From Balaenoptera acutorostrata (taxonomy: Eukaryota; Chordata; Mammalia; Artiodactyla; Balaenopteridae): a DNA stretch of 64,000 nucleotides. The notes beneath the pieces are model-generated. The model was not told where the DNA came from and did not search any database. It saw only the letters and a list, made by a program, of their open reading frames with translations. A program made the position numbers and the translations under genes. Each line of letters opens with the position of its first letter. Within the stretch, counting starts at the first letter, position 1. Shown here in pieces: positions 51,012 through 63,324 of the stretch. The stretch lies in NCBI RefSeq assembly GCF_949987535.1, contig NW_026645840.1:1-64000 (forward strand), in the 5' to 3' direction.

Positions 51012-52770
51012 TCTCATTGGTTCCCCCTCTTCCCGTTCATCCTCAGGACAAATTGCAACCTGTACGGAACAGGAGGTTAAAGGTGCTGATTCTCCAAGGA
51101 GGGAGATGGCTAGTAAATCGGCTGGAATGGCGAACCCGAGCAAAGGAGATGAGAAATGAGGTGCGTTTTAGAAACCTTTCCCGATCACACGGTGTACCAT
51201 CTTCTGGGTTTCTCATGCCTGTTTTCGACGTAGGAAGATGCCCTTGAACCTGGAGATTTGGGACCCATGGGATGGGTACCATGCAGTATTACTTGAAAGG
51301 GTCTGCGTTGGCTCACCCAACCTCACCGAACCTCTCAGCCCCAAGAGTGTCCACCCTTATGTCTCAATCAGCTGTGGGTCTAGATATGGTCAATCCAGGT
51401 TGCATCACAGCCCCTGAACGAATTTTGTAAGAATTTCTCTCTCTTTCACTGTCTTTGTTTCACGGGTTTTGAAAAGTAATTTATTTTTATAATGGGGTTT
51501 AGCTGCTTTTCACGGCTGTGTTTATGCCGCTTTACACCCCCTTGACTCACTTACAGAGAGATATCAATACATAGGTTTGAAGATTCTTACTAGTCAGATA
51601 TATTCTTGTGCGGTGAATAGGGGGTGTTGAGTCCAGTTCACTGAAAAAGGAATAGGTCTTGTCTCTTACATATTGGGTTTATGGAACGGTATCTGAGCTA
51701 ATTTGAAACCCTTGTTTTATGCATCACCCCACCTCACCTTTCCCGTTCAGCAGCCATAGTGTGTTTCCTAAACGTGGGACTCTGTTCTGTTTTGCAATTC
51801 AGTTCAAGTGTAGCGGTTTTTACATTCCCTCTAGAAGTCATATCTTATGATAAGTGTCTTTTTCTGTGTGACTTATTTCACTTAGAATCGTCGTACCTAA
51901 ATCCACTCATCGTGCTGCTACTAGCCTTATGACGTTGATTTCATGGCTGAGTGATATTCCATTGTACATGAGGACCACAACTTCTTTATCCATTTTTCTC
52001 TTTCCTAGGATATTTAAGGTGTAATGAAGTGGGGGTTCTTGTCCACAGAGCAGCCCTAAACTTTGGGGTGCCTGTGTCTTGCTGATTTTTAGTTTTCCCA
52101 ATTTATACGGCCATGAGTGGAAGTGCCCTATGCTCTCCAAGCTGTGTTTTTTAGATGTTTCAGAACACACCGTACACTTCTCCGGAGTGGCTGTTGGCAA
52201 TTTACATCCCACCCATCAGCGTAGCAAGGCTCCCATTTCTCCATGGCCGGTCCTGCATTTCTGGTTTGGACACTTTTTTCCGCATGGCCCTTTTGCCCGC
52301 TGGGAAGCGAGACTTCTTTGGAGCGCTGATTGGCCTTTCCAGGTTGCTTGGTTGGCCAAAAAGGGCGTATGCGTTTTTTCCTGAATATATTCAGGAAAAA
52401 ACGCATACGCCCTTTTTGGCCAAGGGCATCATTGTCCACGTTTTGCCGCTTTTCATGTGCTTTCAAGGCGATTCGAATCTACCTCCTGAAATCTGTTTCC
52501 TGCAATTCTGCCTTGCTTTCAAAGCCTCTTCGTTGCCTTCCCTTAATATATTTGTGGACGAGAGGTATCATTTAAAACTCTGCAGGTTTGTGAATTGCAG
52601 TGCCCCTGAGCTCCATTTTTCAACTCGCTTTTTTGGGAGCTGGCCGCAAAAGCGCAGGATTGCTTCAGGCCCTCTTCTGGTTCTGGGGGGCAGGCTGAGC
52701 TTGTGCTTAATTCTTCTTCCTGATGGGAAAATAGAGTGACCTGTGCCTGTCCCAACACCTAGAGCTAGTC
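51012..52770 (+). repeat. Satellite monomer 30 (subfamily III, type P)
   Basis: It has t683 and c828, with g1099 and t1136. I see no difference from copy 31. Confidence 0.95.
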
Positions 52771-54529
52771 TCTCATTGGTTCCCCCTCTTCCCGTTCATC
52801 CTCAGGACAAATTGCAACCTGTACGGAACAGGAGGTTAAAGGTGCTGATTCTCCAAGGAGGGAGATGGCTAGTAAATCGGCTGGAATGGCGAACCCGAGC
52901 AAAGGAGATGAGAAATGAGGTGCGTTTTAGAAACCTTTCCCGATCACACGGTGTACCATCTTCTGGGTTTCTCATGCCTGTTTTCGACGTAGGAAGATGC
53001 CCTTGAACCTGGAGATTTGGGACCCATGGGATGGGTACCATGCAGTATTACTTGAAAGGGTCTGCGTTGGCTCACCCAACCTCACCGAACCTCTCAGCCC
53101 CAAGAGTGTCCACCCTTATGTCTCAATCAGCTGTGGGTCTAGATATGGTCAATCCAGGTTGCATCACAGCCCCTGAACGAATTTTGTAAGAATTTCTCTC
53201 TCTTTCACTGTCTTTGTTTCACGGGTTTTGAAAAGTAATTTATTTTTATAATGGGGTTTAGCTGCTTTTCACGGCTGTGTTTATGCCGCTTTACACCCCC
53301 TTGACTCACTTACAGAGAGATATCAATACATAGGTTTGAAGATTCTTACTAGTCAGATATATTCTTGTGCGGTGAATAGGGGGTGTTGAGTCCAGTTCAC
53401 TGAAAAAGGAATAGGTCTTGTCTCTTACATATTGGGTTTATGGAACGGTATCTGAGCTAATTTGAAACCCTTGTTTTATGCATCACCCCACCTCACCTTT
53501 CCCGTTCAGCAGCCATAGTGTGTTTCCTAAACGTGGGACTCTGTTCTGTTTTGCAATTCAGTTCAAGTGTAGCGGTTTTTACATTCCCTCTAGAAGTCAT
53601 ATCTTATGATAAGTGTCTTTTTCTGTGTGACTTATTTCACTTAGAATCGTCGTACCTAAATCCACTCATCGTGCTGCTACTAGCCTTATGACGTTGATTT
53701 CATGGCTGAGTGATATTCCATTGTACATGAGGACCACAACTTCTTTATCCATTTTTCTCTTTCCTAGGATATTTAAGGTGTAATGAAGTGGGGGTTCTTG
53801 TCCACAGAGCAGCCCTAAACTTTGGGGTGCCTGTGTCTTGCTGATTTTTAGTTTTCCCAATTTATACGGCCATGAGTGGAAGTGCCCTATGCTCTCCAAG
53901 CTGTGTTTTTTAGATGTTTCAGAACACACCGTACACTTCTCCGGAGTGGCTGTTGGCAATTTACATCCCACCCATCAGCGTAGCAAGGCTCCCATTTCTC
54001 CATGGCCGGTCCTGCATTTCTGGTTTGGACACTTTTTTCCGCATGGCCCTTTTGCCCGCTGGGAAGCGAGACTTCTTTGGAGCGCTGATTGGCCTTTCCA
54101 GGTTGCTTGGTTGGCCAAAAAGGGCGTATGCGTTTTTTCCTGAATATATTCAGGAAAAAACGCATACGCCCTTTTTGGCCAAGGGCATCATTGTCCACGT
54201 TTTGCCGCTTTTCATGTGCTTTCAAGGCGATTCGAATCTACCTCCTGAAATCTGTTTCCTGCAATTCTGCCTTGCTTTCAAAGCCTCTTCGTTGCCTTCC
54301 CTTAATATATTTGTGGACGAGAGGTATCATTTAAAACTCTGCAGGTTTGTGAATTGCAGTGCCCCTGAGCTCCATTTTTCAACTCGCTTTTTTGGGAGCT
54401 GGCCGCAAAAGCGCAGGATTGCTTCAGGCCCTCTTCTGGTTCTGGGGGGCAGGCTGAGCTTGTGCTTAATTCTTCTTCCTGATGGGAAAATAGAGTGACC
54501 TGTGCCTGTCCCAACACCTAGAGCTAGTC
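52771..54529 (+). repeat. Satellite monomer 31 (subfamily III, type P)
   Basis: By eye it appears identical to copy 30, making a recent adjacent duplication likely. Confidence 0.95.
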
Positions 54530-56288
54530 TCTCATTGGTTCCCCCTCTTCCCGTTCATCCTCAGGACAAATTGCAACCTGTACGGAACAGGAGGTTAAAG
54601 GTGCTGATTCTCCAAGGAGGGAGATGGCTAGTAAATCGGCTGGAATGGCGAACCCGAGCAAAGGAGATGAGAAATGAGGTGCGTTTTAGAAACCTTTCCC
54701 GATCACACGGTGTACCATCTTCTGGGTTTCTCATGCCTGTTTTCGACGTAGGAAGATGCCCTTGAACCTGGAGATTTGGGACCCATGGGATGGGTACCAT
54801 GCAGTATTACTTGAAAGGGTCTGCGTTGGCTCACCCAACCTCACCGAACCTCTCAGCCCCAAGAGTGTCCACCCTTATGTCTCAATCAGCTGTGGGTCTA
54901 GATATGGTCAATCCAGGTTGCATCACAGCCCCTGAACGAATTTTGTAAGAATTTCTCTCTCTTTCACTGTCTTTGTTTCACGGGTTTTGAAAAGTAATTT
55001 ATTTTTATAATGGGGTTTAGCTGCTTTTCACGGCTGTGTTTATGCCGCTTTACACCCCCTTGACTCACTTACAGAGAGATATCAATACATAGGTTTGAAG
55101 ATTCTTACTAGTCAGATATATTCTTGTGCGGTGAATAGGGGGTGTTGAGTCCAGTTCACTGAAAAAGGAATAGGTCTTGTCTCTTACATATTGGGTTTAT
55201 GGAACGGTATCGGAGCTAATTTGAAACCCTTGTTTTATGCATCACCCCACCTCACCTTTCCCGTTCAGCAGCCATAGTGTGTTTCCTAAACGTGGGACTC
55301 TGTTCTGTTTTGCAATTCAGTTCAAGTGTAGCGGTTTTTACATTCCCTCTAGAAGTGATATCTTATGATAAGTGTCTTTTTCTGTGTGACTTATTTCACT
55401 TAGAATCGTCGTACCTAAATCCACTCATCGTGCTGCTACTAGCCTTATGACGTTGATTTCATGGCTGAGTGATATTCCATTGTACATGAGGACCACAACT
55501 TCTTTATCCATTTTTCTCTTTCCTAGGATATTTAAGGTGTAATGAAGTGGGGGTTCTTGTCCACAGAGCAGCCCTAAACTTTGGGGTGCCTGTGTCTTGC
55601 TGATTTTTAGTTTTCCCAATTTATACAGCCATGAGTGGAAGTGCCCTATGCTCTCCAAGCTGTGGTTTTTAGATGTTTCAGAACACACCGTACACTTCTC
55701 CGGAGTGGCTGTTGGCAATTTACATCCCACCCATCAGCGTAGCAAGGCTCCCATTTCTCCATGGCCGGTCCTGCATTTCTGGTTTGGACACTTTTTTCCG
55801 CATGGCCCTTTTGCCCGCTGGGAAGCGAGACTTCTTTGGAGCGCTGATTGGCCTTTCCAGGTTGCTTGGTTGGCCAAAAAGGGCGTATGCGTTTTTTCCT
55901 GAATATATTCAGGAAAAAACGCATACGCCCTTTTTGGCCAAGGGCATCATTGTCCACGTTTTGCCGCTTTTCATGTGCTTTCAAGGCGATTCGAATCTAC
56001 CTCCTGAAATCTGTTTCCTGCAATTCTGCCTTGCTTTCAAAGCCTCTTCGTTGCCTTCCCTTAATATATTTGTGGACGAGAGGTATCATTTAAAACTCTG
56101 CAGGTTTGTGAATTGCAGTGCCCCTGAGCTCCATTTTTCAACTCGCTTTTTTGGGAGCTGGCCGCAAAAGCGCAGGATTGCTTCAGGCCCTCTTCTGATT
56201 CTGGGGGGCAGGCTGAGCTTGTGCTTAATTCTTCTTCCTGATGGGAAAATAGAGTGACCTGTGCCTGTCCCAACACCTAGAGCTAGTC
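54530..56288 (+). repeat. Satellite monomer 32 (subfamily III, type W)
   Basis: It has g683, g828, a1098-g1099, g1136 and a1669. The a1669 links it to the right end of copy 29 and a1098 links it to copy 25. Confidence 0.95.
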
Positions 56289-58047
56289 TCTCATTGGTTC
56301 CCCCTCTTCCCGTTCATCCTCAGGACAAATTGCAACCTGTACGGAACAGGAGGTTAAAGGTGCTGATTCTCCAAGGAGGGAGATGGCTAGTAAATCGGCT
56401 GGAATGGCGAACCCGAGCAAAGGAGATGAGAAATGAGGTGCGTTTTAGAAACCTTTCCCGATCACACGGTGTACCATCTTCTGGGTTTCTCATGCCTGTT
56501 TTCGACGTAGGAAGATGCCCTTGAACCTGGAGATTTGGGACCCATGGGATGGGTACCATGCAGTATTACTTGAAAGGGTCTGCGTTGGCTCACCCAACCT
56601 CACCGAACCTCTCAGCCCCAAGAGTGTCCACCCTTATGTCTCAATCAGCTGTGGGTCTAGATATGGTCAATCCAGGTTGCATCACAGCCCCTGAACGAAT
56701 TTTGTAAGAATTTCTCTCTCTTTCACTGTCTTTGTTTCACGGGTTTTGAAAAGTAATTTATTTTTATAATGGGGTTTAGCTGCTTTTCACGGCTGTGTTT
56801 ATGCCGCTTTACACCCCCTTGACTCACTTACAGAGAGATATCAATACATAGGTTTGAAGATTCTTACTAGTCAGATATATTCTTGTGCGGTGAATAGGGG
56901 GTGTTGAGTCCAGTTCACTGAAAAAGGAATAGGTCTTGTCTCTTACATATTGGGTTTATGGAACGGTATCTGAGCTAATTTGAAACCCTTGTTTTATGCA
57001 TCACCCCACCTCACCTTTCCCGTTCAGCAGCCATAGTGTGTTTCCTAAACGTGGGACTCTGTTCTGTTTTGCAATTCAGTTCAAGTGTAGCGGTTTTTAC
57101 ATTCCCTCTAGAAGTCATATCTTATGATAAGTGTCTTTTTCTGTGTGACTTATTTCACTTAGAATCGTCGTACCTAAATCCACTCATCGTGCTGCTACTA
57201 GCCTTATGACGTTGATTTCATGGCTGAGTGATATTCCATTGTACATGAGGACCACAACTTCTTTATCCATTTTTCTCTTTCCTAGGATATTTAAGGTGTA
57301 ATGAAGTGGGGGTTCTTGTCCACAGAGCAGCCCTAAACTTTGGGGTGCCTGTGTCTTGCTGATTTTTAGTTTTCCCAATTTATACGGCCATGAGTGGAAG
57401 TGCCCTATGCTCTCCAAGCTGTGTTTTTTAGATGTTTCAGAACACACCGTACACTTCTCCGGAGTGGCTGTTGGCAATTTACATCCCACCCATCAGCGTA
57501 GCAAGGCTCCCATTTCTCCATGGCCGGTCCTGCATTTCTGGTTTGGACACTTTTTTCCGCATGGCCCTTTTGCCCGCTGGGAAGCGAGACTTCTTTGGAG
57601 CGCTGATTGGCCTTTCCAGGTTGCTTGGTTGGCCAAAAAGGGCGTATGCGTTTTTTCCTGAATATATTCAGGAAAAAACGCATACGCCCTTTTTGGCCAA
57701 GGGCATCATTGTCCACGTTTTGCCGCTTTTCATGTGCTTTCAAGGCGATTCGAATCTACCTCCTGAAATCTGTTTCCTGCAATTCTGCCTTGCTTTCAAA
57801 GCCTCTTCGTTGCCTTCCCTTAATATATTTGTGGACGAGAGGTATCATTTAAAACTCTGCAGGTTTGTGAATTGCAGTGCCCCTGAGCTCCATTTTTCAA
57901 CTCGCTTTTTTGGGAGCTGGCCGCAAAAGCGCAGGATTGCTTCAGGCCCTCTTCTGGTTCTGGGGGGCAGGCTGAGCTTGTGCTTAATTCTTCTTCCTGA
58001 TGGGAAAATAGAGTGACCTGTGCCTGTCCCAACACCTAGAGCTAGTC
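56289..58047 (+). repeat. Satellite monomer 33 (subfamily III, type P)
   Basis: It has t683 and c828 and starts the second instance of the five-copy block (compare copy 25). It has the common g1098, unlike copy 25. Confidence 0.95.
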
Positions 58048-59806
58048 TCTCATTGGTTCCCCCTCTTCCCGTTCATCCTCAGGACAAATTGCAACCTGTA
58101 CGGAACAGGAGGTTAAAGGTGCTGATTCTCCAAGGAGGGAGATGGCTAGTAAATCGGCTGGAATGGCGAACCCGAGCAAAGGAGATGAGAAATGAGGTGC
58201 GTTTTAGAAACCTTTCCCGATCACACGGTGTACCATCTTCTGGGTTTCTCATGCCTGTTTTCGACGTAGGAAGATGCCCTTGAACCTGGAGATTTGGGAC
58301 CCATGGGATGGGTACCATGCAGTATTACTTGAAAGGGTCTGCGTTGGCTCACCCAACCTCACCGAACCTCTCAGCCCCAAGAGTGTCCACCCTTATGTCT
58401 CAATCAGCTGTGGGTCTAGATATGGTCAATCCAGGTTGCATCACAGCCCCTGAACGAATTTTGTAAGAATTTCTCTCTCTTTCACTGTCTTTGTTTCACG
58501 GGTTTTGAAAAGTAATTTATTTTTATAATGGGGTTTAGCTGCTTTTCACGGCTGTGTTTATGCCGCTTTACACCCCCTTGACTCACTTACAGAGAGATAT
58601 CAATACATAGGTTTGAAGATTCTTACTAGTCAGATATATTCTTGTGCGGTGAATAGGGGGTGTTGAGTCCAGTTCACTGAAAAAGGAATAGGTCTTGTCT
58701 CTTACATATTGGGTTTATGGAACGGTATCGGAGCTAATTTGAAACCCTTGTTTTATGCATCACCCCACCTCACCTTTCCCGTTCAGCAGCCATAGTGTGT
58801 TTCCTAAACGTGGGACTCTGTTCTGTTTTGCAATTCAGTTCAAGTGTAGCGGTTTTTACATTCCCTCTAGAAGTGATATCTTATGATAAGTGTCTTTTTC
58901 TGTGTGACTTATTTCACTTAGAATCGTCGTACCTAAATCCACTCATCGTGCTGCTACTAGCCTTATGACGTTGATTTCATGGCTGAGTGATATTCCATTG
59001 TACATGAGGACCACAACTTCTTTATGCATTTTTCTCTTTCCTAGGATATTTAAGGTGTAATGAAGTGGGGATTCTTGTCCACAGAGCAGCCCTAAACTTT
59101 GGGGTGCCTGTGTCTTGCTGATTTTTAGTTTTCCCAATTTATACGGCCATGAGTAGAAGTGCCCTATGCTCTCCAAGCTGTGGTTTTTAGATGTTTCAGA
59201 ACACACCGTACACTTCTCCGGAGTGGCTGTTGGCAATTTACATCCCACCCATCAGCGTAGCAAGGCTCCCATTTCTCCATGGCCGGTCCTGCATTTCTGG
59301 TTTGGACACTTTTTTCCGCATGGCCCTTTTGCCCGCTGGGAAGCGAGACTTCTTTGGAGCGCTGATTGGCCTTTCCAGGTTGCTTGGTTGGCCAAAAAGG
59401 GCGTATGCGTTTTTTCCTGAATATATTCAGGAAAAAACGCATACGCCCTTTTTGGCCAAGGGCATCATTGTCCACGTTTTGCCGCTTTTCATGTGCTTTC
59501 AAGGCGATTCGAATCTACCTCCTGAAATCTGTTTCCTGCAATTCTGCCTTGCTTTCAAAGCCTCTTCGTTGCCTTCCCTTAATATATTTGTGGACGAGAG
59601 GTATCATTTAAAACTCTGCAGGTTTGTGAATTGCAGTGCCCCTGAGCTCCATTTTTCAACTCGCTTTTTTGGGAGCTGGCCGCAAAAGCGCAGGATTGCT
59701 TCAGGCCCTCTTCTGGTTCTGGGGGGCAGGCTGAGCTTGTGCTTAATTCTTCTTCCTGATGGGAAAATAGAGTGACCTGTGCCTGTCCCAACACCTAGAG
59801 CTAGTC
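58048..59806 (+). repeat. Satellite monomer 34 (subfamily III, type W)
   Basis: It has a1108 and g1136 as in copy 26. Two private changes lie near 59026 and 59071. Confidence 0.95.
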
Positions 59807-61565
59807 TCTCATTGGTTCCCCCTCTTCCCGTTCATCCTCAGGACAAATTGCAACCTGTACGGAACAGGAGGTTAAAGGTGCTGATTCTCCAAGGAGGGAG
59901 ATGGCTAGTAAATCGGCTGGAATGGCGAACCCGAGCAAAGGAGATGAGAAATGAGGTGCGTTTTAGAAACCTTTCCCGATCACACGGTGTACCATCTTCT
60001 GGGTTTCTCATGCCTGTTTTCGACGTAGGAAGATGCCCTTGAACCTGGAGATTTGGGACCCATGGGATGGGTACCATGCAGTATTACTTGAAAGGGTCTG
60101 CGTTGGCTCACCCAACCTCACCGAACCTCTCAGCCCCAAGAGTGTCCACCCTTATGTCTCAATCAGCTGTGGGTCTAGATATGGTCAATCCAGGTTGCAT
60201 CACAGCCCCTGAACGAATTTTGTAAGAATTTCTCTCTCTTTCACTGTCTTTGTTTCACGGGTTTTGAAAAGTAATTTATTTTTATAATGGGGTTTAGCTG
60301 CTTTTCACGGCTGTGTTTATGCCGCTTTACACCCCCTTGACTCACTTACAGAGAGATATCAATACATAGGTTTGAAGATTCTTCCTAGTCAGATATGTTC
60401 TTGTGCGGTGAATAGGGGGTGTTGAGTCCAGTTCACTGAAAAAGGAATAGGTCTTGTCTCTTACATATTGGGTTTATGGAACGGTATCGGAGCTAATTTG
60501 AAACCCTTGTTTTATGCATCACCCCACCTCACCTTTCCCGTTCAGCAGCCATAGTGTGTTTCCTAAACGTGGGACTCTGTTCTGTTTTGCAATTCAGTTC
60601 AAGTGTAGCGGTTTTTACATTCCCTCTAGAAGTGATATCTTATGATAAGTGTCTTTTTCTGTGTGACTTATTTCACTTAGAATCGTCGTACCTAAATCCA
60701 CTCATCGTGCTGCTACTAGCCTTATGACGTTGATTTCATGGCTGAGTGATATTCCATTGTACATGAGGACCACAACTTCTTTATCCATTTTTCTCTTTCC
60801 TAGGATATTTAAGGTGTAATGAAGTGGGGGTTCTTGTCCGCAGAGCAGCCCTAAACTTTGGGGTGCCTGTGTCTTGCTGATTTTTAGTTTTCCCAATTTA
60901 TACGGCCATGAGTAGAAGTGCCCTATGCTCTCCAAGCTGTGTTTTTTAGATGTTTCAGAACACACCGTACACTTCTCCGGAGTGGCTGTTGGCAATTTAC
61001 ATCCCACCCATCAGCGTAGCAAGGCTCCCATTTCTCCATGGCCGGTCCTGCATTTCTGGTTTGGACACTTTTTTCCGCATGGCCCTTTTGCCCGCTGGGA
61101 AGCGAGACTTCTTTGGAGCGCTGATTGGCCTTTCCAGGTTGCTTGGTTGGCCAAAAAGGGCGTATGCGTTTTTTCCTGAATATATTCAGGAAAAAACGCA
61201 TACGCCCTTTTTGGCCAAGGGCATCATTGTCCACGTTTTGCCGCTTTTCATGTGCTTTCAAGGCGATTCGAATCTACCTCCTGAAATCTGTTTCCTGCAA
61301 TTCTGCCTTGCTTTCAAAGCCTCTTCGTTGCCTTCCCTTAATATATTTGTGGACGAGAGGTATCATTTAAAACTCTGCAGGTTTGTGAATTGCAGTGCCC
61401 CTGAGCTCCATTTTTCAACTCGCTTTTTTGGGAGCTGGCCGCAAAAGCGCAGGATTGCTTCAGGCCCTCTTCTGGTTCTGGGGGGCAGGCTGAGCTTGTG
61501 CTTAATTCTTCTTCCTGATGGGAAAATAGAGTGACCTGTGCCTGTCCCAACACCTAGAGCTAGTC
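59807..61565 (+). repeat. Satellite monomer 35 (subfamily III, type Q)
   Basis: It has c578, g591, g1034 and a1108, the full set of copy 27. Confidence 0.95.
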
Positions 61566-63324
61566 TCTCATTGGTTCCCCCTCTTCCCGTTCATCCTCAG
61601 GACAAATTGCAACCTGTACGGAACAGGAGGTTAAAGGTGCTGATTCTCCAAGGAGGGAGATGGCTAGTAAATCGGCTGGAATGGCGAACCCGAGCAAAGG
61701 AGATGAGAAATGAGGTGCGTTTTAGAAACCTTTCCCGATCACACGGTGTACCATCTTCTGGGTTTCTCATGCCTGTTTTCGACGTAGGAAGATGCCCTTG
61801 AACCTGGAGATTTGGGACCCATGGGATGGGTACCATGCAGTATTACTTGAAAGGGTCTGCGTTGGCTCACCCAACCTCACCGAACCTCTCAGCCCCAAGA
61901 GTGTCCACCCTTATGTCTCAATCAGCTGTGGGTCTAGATATGGTCAATCCAGGTTGCATCACAGCCCCTGAACGAATTTTGTAAGAATTTCTCTCTCTTT
62001 CACTGTCTTTGTTTCACGGGTTTTGAAAAGTAATTTATTTTTATAATGGGGTTTAGCTGCTTTTCACGGCTGTGTTTATGCCGCTTTACACCCCCTTGAC
62101 TCACTTACAGAGAGATATCAATACATAGGTTTGAAGATTCTTCCTAGTCAGATATATTCTTGTGCGGTGAATAGGGGGTGTTGAGTCCAGTTCACTGAAA
62201 AAGGAATAGGTCTTGTCTCTTACATATTGGGTTTATGGAACGGTATCTGAGCTAATTTGAAACCCTTGTTTTATGCATCACCCCACCTCACCTTTCCCGT
62301 TCAGCAGCCATAGTGTGTTTCCTAAACGTGGGACTCTGTTCTGTTTTGCAATTCAGTTCAAGTGTAGCGGTTTTTACATTCCCTCTAGAAGTGATATCTT
62401 ATGATAAGTGTCTTTTTCTGTGTGACTTATTTCACTTAGAATCGTCGTACCTAAATCCACTCATCGTGCTGCTACTAGCCTTATGACGTTGATTTCATGG
62501 CTGAGTGATATTCCATTGTACATGAGGACCACAACTTCTTTATCCATTTTTCTCTTTCCTAGGATATTTAAGGTGTAATGAAGTGGGGGTTCTTGTCCAC
62601 AGAGCAGCCCTAAACTTTGGGGTGCCTGTGTCTTGCTGATTTTTAGTTTTCCCAATTTATACGGCCATGAGTGGAAGTGCCCTATGCTCTCCAAGCTGTG
62701 TTTTTTAGATGTTTCAGAACACACCGTACACTTCTCCGGAGTGGCTGTTGGCAATTTACATCCCACCCATCAGCGTAGCAAGGCTCCCATTTCTCCATGG
62801 CCGGTCCTGCATTTCTGGTTTGGACACTTTTTTCCGCATGGCCCTTTTGCCCGCTGGGAAGCGAGACTTCTTTGGAGCGCTGATTGGCCTTTCCAGGTTG
62901 CTTGGTTGGCCAAAAAGGGCGTATGCGTTTTTTCCTGAATATATTCAGGAAAAAACGCATACGCCCTTTTTGGCCAAGGGCATCATTGTCCACGTTTTGC
63001 CGCTTTTCATGTGCTTTCAAGGCGATTCGAATCTACCTCCTGAAATCTGTTTCCTGCAATTCTGCCTTGCTTTCAAAGCCTCTTCGTTGCCTTCCCTTAA
63101 TATATTTGTGGACGAGAGGTATCATTTAAAACTCTGCAGGTTTGTGAATTGCAGTGCCCCTGAGCTCCATTTTTCAACTCGCTTTTTTGGGAGCTGGCCG
63201 CAAAAGCGCAGGATTGCTTCAGGCCCTCTTCTGGTTCTGGGGGGCAGGCTGAGCTTGTGCTTAATTCTTCTTCCTGATGGGAAAATAGAGTGACCTGTGC
63301 CTGTCCCAACACCTAGAGCTAGTC
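61566..63324 (+). repeat. Satellite monomer 36 (subfamily III, type R)
   Basis: It has c578 and a591 as in copy 28, but c203 and t683, so the match to copy 28 is only partial. Confidence 0.95.
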